Shown here: one piece after another, positions 14,463-19,764 of the stretch
Position numbering within the stretch: the stretch's first letter is position 1
Layout of the letters: each line of letters opens with the position of its first letter
Assembly: GCA_035480415.1 (NCBI GenBank)
Contig: DATIHT010000081.1
Location: 1 to 20,001, forward strand
From: DATIHT01 sp035480415
Lineage (GTDB): Bacteria; Patescibacteriota; Microgenomatia; Curtissbacterales; GWA2-41-24
Length of the DNA stretch: 20,001 nucleotides
Direction: 5' to 3'
Made by a program: the position numbers and the translations under genes
Notes under the pieces: generated by a model
Databases searched by the model: none
What the model was told of the DNA's origin: nothing
Seen by the model: the letters and a program-made list of their open reading frames with translations, nothing else

Positions 14463-14726
14463 TTACTTTTCAATGTTTTGTACGGGTATGGAAAAGCCGC
14501 CGAGTAAACCGGCTCCTGCTCCGATTTTCGAACACATACTCAAAAATTGTCTGCGTGAAGTTTTATTATCAAGGGGTCTGCTATACATTGTACTCATTCC
14601 ATAAATATGTCCAGCACCCGCACCGATTATAAGACCAAGAAAGGCATACATAGTCTTTAGTGATGCGTCTCTGCGCGAAAGATTAGTGGATTGTATTTCA
14701 AATGATTGGACTCCGTTTTCAGGCAT
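14463..14726 (-). CDS. Small two-segment membrane protein with two twin-arginine-like motifs
   Basis: 87 residues, family not recognised. Its ATG overlaps the last eight bases of uvrB (ATGCCTGA contains the uvrB stop), so translation is probably coupled to uvrB. The protein holds two similar halves: SRRDASLKTMYAFLGLIIGA followed by GAG (from about residue 18), and SRRQFLSMCSKIGAGAGLLG (from about 57). Each is an Arg pair followed by a Gly/Ala-rich hydrophobic segment, and the second fits the S-R-R-x-F-L Tat consensus. Only about ten residues follow the second segment, so there is no cargo to export. It may be a small membrane protein or the remnant of a Tat substrate. Coding status is supported by the coupling and by absence of another gene in this gap. 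Confidence 0.5.
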   Translation of the reverse strand: MPENGVQSFEIQSTNLSRRDASLKTMYAFLGLIIGAGAGHIYGMSTMYSRPLDNKTSRRQFLSMCSKIGAGAGLLGGFSIPVQNIEK

Positions 14727-16719
14727 TCGACCTCAATAATATCACTTGATCTCTTAGAACTGCAGCTTTTTCAAAATCTAAAGTCCTGGCAGCATCTTTC
14801 ATCTCGCGCATTAAAACTTTTATCAATCTCTTCTTATCATCGGCAAGCAAAGAGCCTTCTTTTGCCCGTTCTATTGCAGATACCATAACAGAATCCTGAA
14901 ATATTTTTGTCTTCTCTAAATTAGCCTGCGCCCTGTCTATTAACTTTTCCCTTATTGGCTTGTCGATAGAAATTGGAGTAATACCGTTTTCTTTATTGTA
15001 TTTAAGCTGAATTTTTCTTCTTCTTTCAACTTCATCAATCGCCCTTTGCATCGAACCGGTAATGTTATCTGCATATAAAATAACCTGCCCTTCAGAATGC
15101 CGTGCTGCTCTGCCCATTGTCTGGATTAGGGCAGTGTCCGAACGTAAAAAACCCTCCTTGTCCGCATCTAGTATTGCAACCAAAGAAACCTCGGGCAAAT
15201 CCAAACCTTCACGAAGTAAGTTGATCCCAACCAGAACATCATATTTTCCAAGTCGCAGATCATCCAGAATGTCGCTCCTGTCCAGTGTCAGAATTTCGGA
15301 GTGAAGATACTGAACCTTTACACCTTTTTCTTCCAGGTATTTAGAAAGTTCTTCTGCCATCCTCTTTGTAAGAGTGGTAACCAAAACTCGTTGATGTTTT
15401 TCAACCCTTTTTGCAATCTCTCGCATCAAATCTTCTATCTGACCTTTGGAAGGTTTGATGGTAATTATCGGGTCAATCAGGCCTGTTGGCCGGATTAGTT
15501 GTTCGGCAACCTGCTCGGAAAGGTTAACTTCGTATTCGGCAGGAGTTGCCGAAGTATAAATAACCTGATTAATTTTTCTGGAAAACTCCTCGAATTTTAG
15601 GGGCCTGTTGTCATAAGCAGAAGGCAGGCGAAAACCAAAATCAATAAGCATGGTTTTTCTGGCGTGGTCGCCGTTATACATTCCATGAATCTGAGGCAAT
15701 GTCATGTGCGATTCGTCAATTAGCATTAGATAATCTTTCGGAAAATGCTCCAGAAGTGAATATGGAGGATCTCCTGGTTTTCTTCCGTCGAAATGGATCG
15801 AGTAATTCTCGATACCCTTGCAATAGCCCAGAGTTTGCATCATTTCTATGTCGTAGTTTGTGCGTTGCCCAAGCCTATGCGCCTCCAAATCTTTGCCGGC
15901 AGCCTTTAAAACTTTCAATCTTTGGTCAAGTTCAGCCTTTATGGTCTCAATTGCTGCATATGTTGATTCATCTGTTGCAATATAGTGTTTTGCCGGATAA
16001 AGAAAAAATATTTCCGGTGAATCTATAGTTGTTCCGGTAACCGGGTGTATTACCTCCAACTTTGAAAGTGTGTTGTTATTAAAGGTGATTCTAAGGCCAT
16101 TGTTTTCGTAAGCCGGCAAAATTTCTATATTTTCACCCCGAACCCTATAGGTGCCTCTTGCAAAATCAACATCGTTTCTTTCGTACTGCAGTCTGGCAAA
16201 AGCTCTAAGCAAATCTTCCCTTATCCATTCGCCACCCACTTCCAGAGTTATTCTGGCGTTTTGATATTCAACAGGGGAGCCCAAATTGTAAATTGCAGAA
16301 ACAGAAGCAACAACAATTACATCGCGCCTTGTGGCAAGTGCGGCAGTGGCAGCGAGCCTTAACCTGTCTATTTCCTCATTAACTTCGGTTTCCTTCTCTA
16401 TATATGTATCCGTAGAAGGTTTGTACGCCTCCGGCTGGTAATAGTCGTAATAGGAAACAAAGTATGAAACTGCATTTTTGGGGAAAAACTCTTTAAATTC
16501 CTGGTAAAGCTGGGCAGCCAAAGTTTTGTTATGAGAAATTACCAAAGTTGGTTTTTGGACGTTTTGAATAACATTGGCAATAGAGAAAGTTTTGCCGCTG
16601 CCGGTAACACCCAAAAGAGTCTGGTGCTTGAAGCCCTTGTTAACACCCTCTGTTAACGCTTTTATAGCATTCGGTTGGTCGCCTGTTGGTTTGTAAGAAG
16701 ATACAAGTTCAAATTTCAC
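14719..16719 (-). CDS. uvrB: UvrB, excinuclease ABC subunit B
   Basis: 666 residues, the family norm. UvrB is the helicase-like damage verifier that receives DNA from UvrA and positions UvrC. Seen in order: Walker A GVTGSGKTFSIANV, motif Ia with NKTLAAQLYQEF, the damage-probing beta-hairpin region SYYDYYQPEAYKPSTDTYIE with the following Arg/Leu-rich stretch, SVSAIYNLG, Walker B DESHMTLPQ, motifs V-VI GINLLREGLDLPEVSLVAIL and QTMGRAARHSEG, and a C-terminal UVR motif (about 628-662, LMREMKDAARTLDFEKAAVLRDQ) that docks on UvrC. All expected elements are present. The start is GTG, with TATAAT at 16729-16734 nine bases upstream, so the mRNA is near-leaderless. The stop overlaps the start of the 87-aa ORF. 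Confidence 0.97.
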   Translation of the reverse strand: MKFELVSSYKPTGDQPNAIKALTEGVNKGFKHQTLLGVTGSGKTFSIANVIQNVQKPTLVISHNKTLAAQLYQEFKEFFPKNAVSYFVSYYDYYQPEAYKPSTDTYIEKETEVNEEIDRLRLAATAALATRRDVIVVASVSAIYNLGSPVEYQNARITLEVGGEWIREDLLRAFARLQYERNDVDFARGTYRVRGENIEILPAYENNGLRITFNNNTLSKLEVIHPVTGTTIDSPEIFFLYPAKHYIATDESTYAAIETIKAELDQRLKVLKAAGKDLEAHRLGQRTNYDIEMMQTLGYCKGIENYSIHFDGRKPGDPPYSLLEHFPKDYLMLIDESHMTLPQIHGMYNGDHARKTMLIDFGFRLPSAYDNRPLKFEEFSRKINQVIYTSATPAEYEVNLSEQVAEQLIRPTGLIDPIITIKPSKGQIEDLMREIAKRVEKHQRVLVTTLTKRMAEELSKYLEEKGVKVQYLHSEILTLDRSDILDDLRLGKYDVLVGINLLREGLDLPEVSLVAILDADKEGFLRSDTALIQTMGRAARHSEGQVILYADNITGSMQRAIDEVERRRKIQLKYNKENGITPISIDKPIREKLIDRAQANLEKTKIFQDSVMVSAIERAKEGSLLADDKKRLIKVLMREMKDAARTLDFEKAAVLRDQVILLRSNA

Positions 16720-16728
16720 TGAACTTTA

Positions 16729-16734
16729 ATTATA
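16729..16734 (-). promoter_or_regulatory. -10 element of uvrB
   Basis: Perfect TATAAT on the minus strand, nine bases before the GTG start, in the 24-base gap after the upstream orphan gene. No convincing -35. Confidence 0.55.
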
Positions 16735-16743
16735 AACTATTTG

Positions 16744-17157
16744 TTATTTAGTTGGAGAAGATAAGAGTTTAACAGTAAATCGGTGCGCATCATTATTTTT
16801 ACTTACCAGTGTTTCTATTGGCGAATTAGGAGATAGTCTCTGTGGGTATTCAACTCTAGCATCAACAGGCGCTTTGAATTGATAAAATTTAAAGTGAAGC
16901 TCTTGCTTTAATCTTTGCCAAGGATTTAATCCGGGTATTTTGTAAGGATCAACAACCAGTTCCGCTTCGTGGTCTTTGCTCGGAGTTACCGTTCCAAACG
17001 CCAGAAAAAATGCATCAATAGAATCACTGCTACCATCCACCAACTTAAAGGTAACCGATTGAGCGCCTTCCACACCTTTAATCATCTTAGTTATTGGACT
17101 TTTTACCGTTATTTGTTCCGAATAGTTATTGGCCCCAATAATTTCAACAACCGCCAT
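16744..17157 (-). CDS. Orphan protein divergent from lexA
   Basis: 137 residues from ATG 17157. A longer reading frame opens at 17175 but TATAAT at 17164-17169 lies between the two ATGs, six bases before the second, so 17157 is preferred. Family not recognised. It begins MAVVEIIGANNYSEQITVKS and is rich in beta-strand-like alternation (SVTFKLVDGSS, FFLAFGTV, RFTVKLLSS) without membrane segments or Cys, suggesting a small soluble beta domain. It shares a short intergenic region with lexA and lies directly upstream of uvrB on the same strand, so it may be co-regulated with the damage response; that is inference from position only. Confidence 0.6.
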   Translation of the reverse strand: MAVVEIIGANNYSEQITVKSPITKMIKGVEGAQSVTFKLVDGSSDSIDAFFLAFGTVTPSKDHEAELVVDPYKIPGLNPWQRLKQELHFKFYQFKAPVDARVEYPQRLSPNSPIETLVSKNNDAHRFTVKLLSSPTK

Positions 17158-17163
17158 GATTGC

Positions 17164-17169
17164 ATTATA
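17164..17169 (-). promoter_or_regulatory. -10 element of the orphan gene divergent from lexA
   Basis: Perfect TATAAT six bases before ATG 17157 on the minus strand; implies a leaderless transcript and decides the start. Confidence 0.6.
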
Positions 17170-17190
17170 CTTCAAGGCACAGTTTCCCTG

Positions 17191-17220
17191 TTGACAACTT
17201 CGGGTTTTCTTTGGTAAAGT
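17191..17220 (+). promoter_or_regulatory. Promoter of lexA
   Basis: Consensus TTGACA (17191-17196) and TAAAGT (17215-17220), 18 bases apart, ending six bases before ATG. A small inverted repeat ACAG-N5-CTGT (17179-17191) touches the -35 and lies between the two divergent -10 elements, a plausible place for an operator. Confidence 0.65.
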
Positions 17221-17226
17221 AAATCC

Positions 17227-17844
17227 ATGCCAACGACACTATACAGAAGACAAAAACAAATACTGGATTTCCTAAATTCTTATATAGATAAACACGAGCA
17301 TGCACCAACTTTGGTCGAAATCGCCAAAAAACTTGGAGTAAGTTCTCTTGCCACAGTACACGAACATCTTGAAACATTAGAGAAAAAAGGTTTAATCAAA
17401 AGATCTGGTGGGGTATCAAGAGGAATAGAAATAATAGACCAAAAAATTGGCCAAATTGTAAAAGGTATAGAACTTCCACTTTTAGGCTTTATAGCAGCAG
17501 GTTCGCCAATAGAACCTTATACAGACCCAAATGCTACATTTCCGGTTACGCCCAATATGGTGGCACCAAACAAGAAATCTTATGTATTGCAGGTAAAAGG
17601 TGAATCTATGATAGACGACGGCATTTTAGACGGCGACTTTGTAGTTGTAGAAGAAACCAACACAGCAAGAAACGGCGATATTGTTGTTGCCATGATAAAC
17701 AATGGAGTAGTTACACTAAAACGATTTTTCAAAGAAGCCAACGGTGTACGTCTGCAGCCAGCAAATTCCACCATGCGTCCAATCTTCGCCAAAGAAGTTA
17801 CCATCCAAGGCAAAGTTGTCTCCGTAATTCGCAAATACAACTAA
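17227..17844 (+). CDS. lexA: LexA, SOS response repressor
   Basis: 205 residues, the same length as Bacillus subtilis LexA. LexA represses damage-response genes and cleaves itself when activated by RecA on single-stranded DNA. The N-terminal winged helix-turn-helix covers about 1-70 (PTLVEIAKKLGVSSLATVHE, then KKGLIKRSGG as the wing). The self-cleavage site is A91-G92 (GFIAAGSPIE), and the Ser-Lys dyad is S127 (VKGESMIDDG) and K165 (VVTLKRFF), at the same numbers as in B. subtilis. All catalytic residues are present, so it should be cleavable. It reads from its own promoter with almost no leader. Its stop overlaps the stop of the convergent orphan gene by four bases. With uvrA, uvrB, uvrC and a probable Y-family polymerase nearby, it likely controls some of them. 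Confidence 0.97.
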   Translation: MPTTLYRRQKQILDFLNSYIDKHEHAPTLVEIAKKLGVSSLATVHEHLETLEKKGLIKRSGGVSRGIEIIDQKIGQIVKGIELPLLGFIAAGSPIEPYTDPNATFPVTPNMVAPNKKSYVLQVKGESMIDDGILDGDFVVVEETNTARNGDIVVAMINNGVVTLKRFFKEANGVRLQPANSTMRPIFAKEVTIQGKVVSVIRKYN

Positions 17845-18290
17845 TACTCTTTGGGAACCTTCATTGCGATATTGGCCTGTGGTAAGACCTTATCTAAATC
17901 CACATCTACCTTATCCGCATCTTCCCTTTTTTTGTTCGTGTCAAAGTAAAATGAACCTAATTGATAAATACGATCAGCTTGGTCTAGTTTAAAAACAGTT
18001 TCTGTCATAGGGATAAAAGCTCTTCCTTCCTTGACCCTCAATATTATGTAAAGCCTTTCTTCAAACCACTTGGAAACAAAAAGATTATGTTTTGTTCTGT
18101 GAGTACCAAAATAGGTGTTATCTCGACCTTCAGGTAAAGATTCGGAAAACTTGGCATACGTACCAATTGGTGCTTGTACATATTCCTCGAGAGGAATTAC
18201 TTCTACGGATTGAGGTGGCTCCGAAACAGCAGGCATACTCATAGGCTGTCTCCTTAGGAGCTTATTTATCAATTGGGCTGCTCTTTCCAT
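17841..18290 (-). CDS. Orphan protein translated directly downstream of tRNA-Lys
   Basis: 149 residues from ATG 18290. An in-frame GTG at 18302 lies inside the tRNA-Lys acceptor arm and is rejected. The ATG begins three bases after the tRNA discriminator base, so the mRNA start would be made by 3' processing of the tRNA, unless translation starts on the precursor. Family not recognised. The N-terminus is helical (ERAAQLINKLLRRQ) and is followed by a Pro/Met/Ser-rich linker; from about residue 35 it looks like one mixed alpha/beta domain with NLFVSKWFEERLYIILRVKEGRAFIPM, without membrane segments. The stop overlaps the lexA stop by four bases in convergent orientation. Confidence 0.65.
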   Translation of the reverse strand: MERAAQLINKLLRRQPMSMPAVSEPPQSVEVIPLEEYVQAPIGTYAKFSESLPEGRDNTYFGTHRTKHNLFVSKWFEERLYIILRVKEGRAFIPMTETVFKLDQADRIYQLGSFYFDTNKKREDADKVDVDLDKVLPQANIAMKVPKEY

Positions 18291-18293
18291 TTG

Positions 18294-18365
18294 TGGAGGC
18301 ACTGGGATTCGAACCCAGAACCAATCGCTTAAAAGGCGATTGCTCTACCGTTGAGCTATACCTCC
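18294..18365 (-). tRNA. tRNA-Lys(TTT)
   Basis: On the minus strand: acceptor GGAGGTA/TGCCTCC, D-arm AGCTCAACGGTAGAGCA, anticodon stem ATCGC/GCGAT around CTTTTAA (anticodon TTT), T-arm CTGGG TTCGAAT CCCAG, discriminator A, no encoded CCA. It is intact. Its first ten bases also encode the end of the GIY-YIG ORF, including its TAG stop. A weak TAAAAT nine bases upstream (18375-18380) could be a private -10; otherwise it depends on the promoter at 18753-18781. Confidence 0.95.
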
Positions 18366-18622
18366 TGATTATTCATTTTAAACCTAACGTAATCGCGACC
18401 TGCGTGCGATTTTAAAAAGTTCTCTCTTTTTATTACTTCTGTTCTTGTATTAAAAGTTTCCTTATAAACTAGTTTCCAGGGCCCCTTATTTTTAGCGGTA
18501 TAACTTTTTGGGTTATACAATAATTCCTTGTTATGTCTTTTTAGTCTCTTTTCAAAATCGCTTGTCTGGCCAATGTATATTTTACCCGTTGTTTCGCTTT
18601 GAATTACATATACTGTAAACAT
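18356..18622 (-). CDS. Stand-alone GIY-YIG endonuclease located between two tRNA-Lys copies
   Basis: 88 residues, a minimal GIY-YIG domain of the small UvrC-N-like (YhbQ/COG2827) type. All nuclease positions are filled: Y5 (VYV), Y16 (IYIG), R26, H30 and E67 (KRENFLK), so it should cut DNA with one divalent metal; the target is unknown. The ATG at 18622 begins two bases after the end of a tRNA-Lys remnant, and the last codons and TAG stop are the 5' end of the intact tRNA-Lys. There is no Shine-Dalgarno. Small GIY-YIG proteins are common in CPR and Bacteroidetes genomes and are usually annotated only as GIY-YIG nuclease family. The placement suggests a homing or site-specific endonuclease acting at the tRNA gene; this is inference. 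Confidence 0.9.
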   Translation of the reverse strand: MFTVYVIQSETTGKIYIGQTSDFEKRLKRHNKELLYNPKSYTAKNKGPWKLVYKETFNTRTEVIKRENFLKSHAGRDYVRFKMNNQEV

Positions 18623-18623
18623 A
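18366..18623 (-). mobile_element. Putative minimal homing cassette inserted in tRNA-Lys
   Basis: The 258 bases between the tRNA remnant and the intact tRNA are almost entirely the GIY-YIG ORF. They are bounded by two direct copies of the first half of the tRNA gene (43 identical positions in two blocks: 18315-18335 with 18624-18644, and 18344-18365 with 18660-18681). This is the pattern left when an element enters a tRNA gene and brings a replacement copy. No integrase, transposase or inverted terminal repeats are present, so mobility is inferred only. Confidence 0.45.
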
Positions 18624-18681
18624 CCAGAACCAATCGCTTAAAAGTCCGGCGGAGCCGGATCTACCGTTGAGCTATACCTCC
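18624..18681 (-). pseudogene. tRNA-Lys remnant (5' half) with palindromic insertion
   Basis: Read on the minus strand it matches tRNA-Lys from base 1 through the D-arm (22 bases identical). Then TCCGGC-TCC-GCCGGA, a perfect 15-base hairpin at 18645-18659, replaces the eight bases that form the 5' side of the anticodon stem. Identity resumes for 21 bases through the anticodon loop to the 5' strand of the T-stem, where it stops and the GIY-YIG gene begins. The T-loop and 3' acceptor are absent, so it cannot make a tRNA. Confidence 0.85.
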
Positions 18682-18729
18682 GAACGAAGTGAGGAGGATA
18701 TATCAGACTCGACGAAGTCGAGGGCTGAT
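18677..18729. repeat. Two small palindromes upstream of the tRNA-Lys remnant
   Basis: CCTCC (18677-18681) and GGAGG (18693-18697) pair across 11 bases. CTCGAC-GAA-GTCGAG (18708-18722) is a perfect hairpin, extended outside by ATCAG (18702-18706) with CTGAT (18725-18729). They lie in the leader of the tRNA-remnant transcript and have trinucleotide loops like the insert inside the remnant. Confidence 0.65.
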
Positions 18730-18752
18730 TTACCTCAGCTTAGTAACTTCAA

Positions 18753-18781
18753 ATTATATCCGATTTTATCTTGCCCATCAA
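18753..18781 (-). promoter_or_regulatory. Promoter reading into the tRNA remnant, GIY-YIG gene and tRNA-Lys
   Basis: On the minus strand TTGATG (18776-18781) and a perfect TATAAT (18753-18758) are 17 bases apart. Transcription would start near 18746 and run through the remnant, the endonuclease, intact tRNA-Lys and the 149-aa ORF. The -35 region overlaps that of the divergent CvpA-CAP gene. Confidence 0.6.
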
Positions 18782-18799
18782 TTACTTAAGCCTTACAAT
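18771..18799 (+). promoter_or_regulatory. Promoter of the CvpA-CAP gene
   Basis: TTGCCC (18771-18776) and TACAAT (18794-18799) with a 17-base spacer; the -10 ends eight bases before ATG 18808, so the transcript is near-leaderless. Confidence 0.6.
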
Positions 18800-18807
18800 A
18801 GAGTTTC

Positions 18808-19764
18808 ATGAACTACGTTGACCTAATTATCCTCATTGTTATTTTGTTTTTTGCCAGAGAAGGGCAAAAGCGCGGGTTTTTGGTACAGCTTTTCGACATT
18901 TTGGGTTTTTTAGCAGCACTAATAGGATCCTTAACTTTTTATCAGTACGTTTCGCAAGCACTTACCACTCTTTTAAATGTACCGCAAATTGCAGCGGATC
19001 CTATCGCTTTTCTTTTGGTTTGGTTATTAACAGAATTTATTTTCTTTAACATATTTGCAACTCTTTTTCGAAAAGTCTTCAGCAGCCAGGCAGACAAACC
19101 GGTCAATCGCTATTTAGGTTTTATTCCTGCCACCTTAAACGCACTTTTATTTGTAGCCTTTGTGCTGTTATTTGTCGTGTCACTTCCTATTAGTACTCAA
19201 ATTAAAAAAGATATTTTTGCCGCCAAAATTGCGCCTGTTTTAATTGACAACGCAACAGCCATAGAAAAACCTTTTAATAATATCTTTGGACCAATTACCA
19301 AACGTAGTTTTACGTTCTTTACGGTTTCGCCCGACGAAAAAGAATGTCAGCCACTTGGTTTTACAACAAACAATGTAAGTGTTGACTACAAAAGCGAACA
19401 GACAATGTTTAATCTGGTTAACCAGGAAAGACAAAAGGCAGGCACAAAACCGCTTGTCTGGAACGAACAGATGGCCCAGGTTGCCAGAAATCATTCCACG
19501 GACATGTTTGCCAGAAACTACTTTTGTCATTATTCACCCGAAGGCAAAGATGTAGGGGATAGACTAGCTGCGGCAAACATAGACTACGCAGCAGCCGGAG
19601 AAAACCTTGCCTACGCACCAGACGTTACACGCGCTCACAATGGCCTTATGAACAGCCCAGGACACAAAAGAAACATCCTGGACCCTGCATTTACAAAAGT
19701 AGGAATCGGCGCAATCGACGGCGGGGTTTACGGCAAAATATTTACACAGGTATTTACTAATTAA
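18808..19764 (+). CDS. CvpA-like membrane domain fused to an extracellular CAP (SCP/PR-1) domain
   Basis: 318 residues. Residues 1 to about 165 are a CvpA/colicin V production-type membrane domain: four helices (about 4-20, 28-50, 65-85, 105-130) with the family-like opening NYVDLIILIVILFFAREGQKRGF. A linker leads to a CAP domain at about 200-318 with its core marks: FNLVNQERQKAG, H229 in ARNHSTDM, FCHYSPEG, AGENLAYAP and the segment MNSPGHKRNILDPAFTKVGI. The CAP domain should face outside. CvpA proteins are linked to secretion, envelope stability and biofilm; bacterial CAP domains are secreted and mostly of unknown activity. The two-domain join is in frame with no sign of frameshift. Its stop shares TTAA with the convergent polymerase gene. 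Confidence 0.9.
   Translation: MNYVDLIILIVILFFAREGQKRGFLVQLFDILGFLAALIGSLTFYQYVSQALTTLLNVPQIAADPIAFLLVWLLTEFIFFNIFATLFRKVFSSQADKPVNRYLGFIPATLNALLFVAFVLLFVVSLPISTQIKKDIFAAKIAPVLIDNATAIEKPFNNIFGPITKRSFTFFTVSPDEKECQPLGFTTNNVSVDYKSEQTMFNLVNQERQKAGTKPLVWNEQMAQVARNHSTDMFARNYFCHYSPEGKDVGDRLAAANIDYAAAGENLAYAPDVTRAHNGLMNSPGHKRNILDPAFTKVGIGAIDGGVYGKIFTQVFTN

Noticed and set aside
4822..16719. Alternative genetic code with TGA as Gly
   Set aside because: yvcK and uvrB end at the expected family length with TGA, so TGA is a stop here.
17158..17175. Six-codon N-terminal extension of the orphan divergent from lexA
   Set aside because: TATAAT at 17164-17169 lies within it; the ATG at 17157 fits a leaderless transcript.
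18291..18302. GTG start for the 149-aa orphan
   Set aside because: It lies inside the 3' acceptor arm of tRNA-Lys; the ATG at 18290 directly after the tRNA is more plausible.
18356..18622. Fragment of a second UvrC
   Set aside because: It is a complete stand-alone GIY-YIG domain with its own start and all catalytic residues, of the short COG2827-like type and not a broken UvrC.
18624..18681. Second functional tRNA-Lys
   Set aside because: The 3' acceptor strand, T-loop and 5' side of the anticodon stem are missing; it cannot fold as a tRNA.
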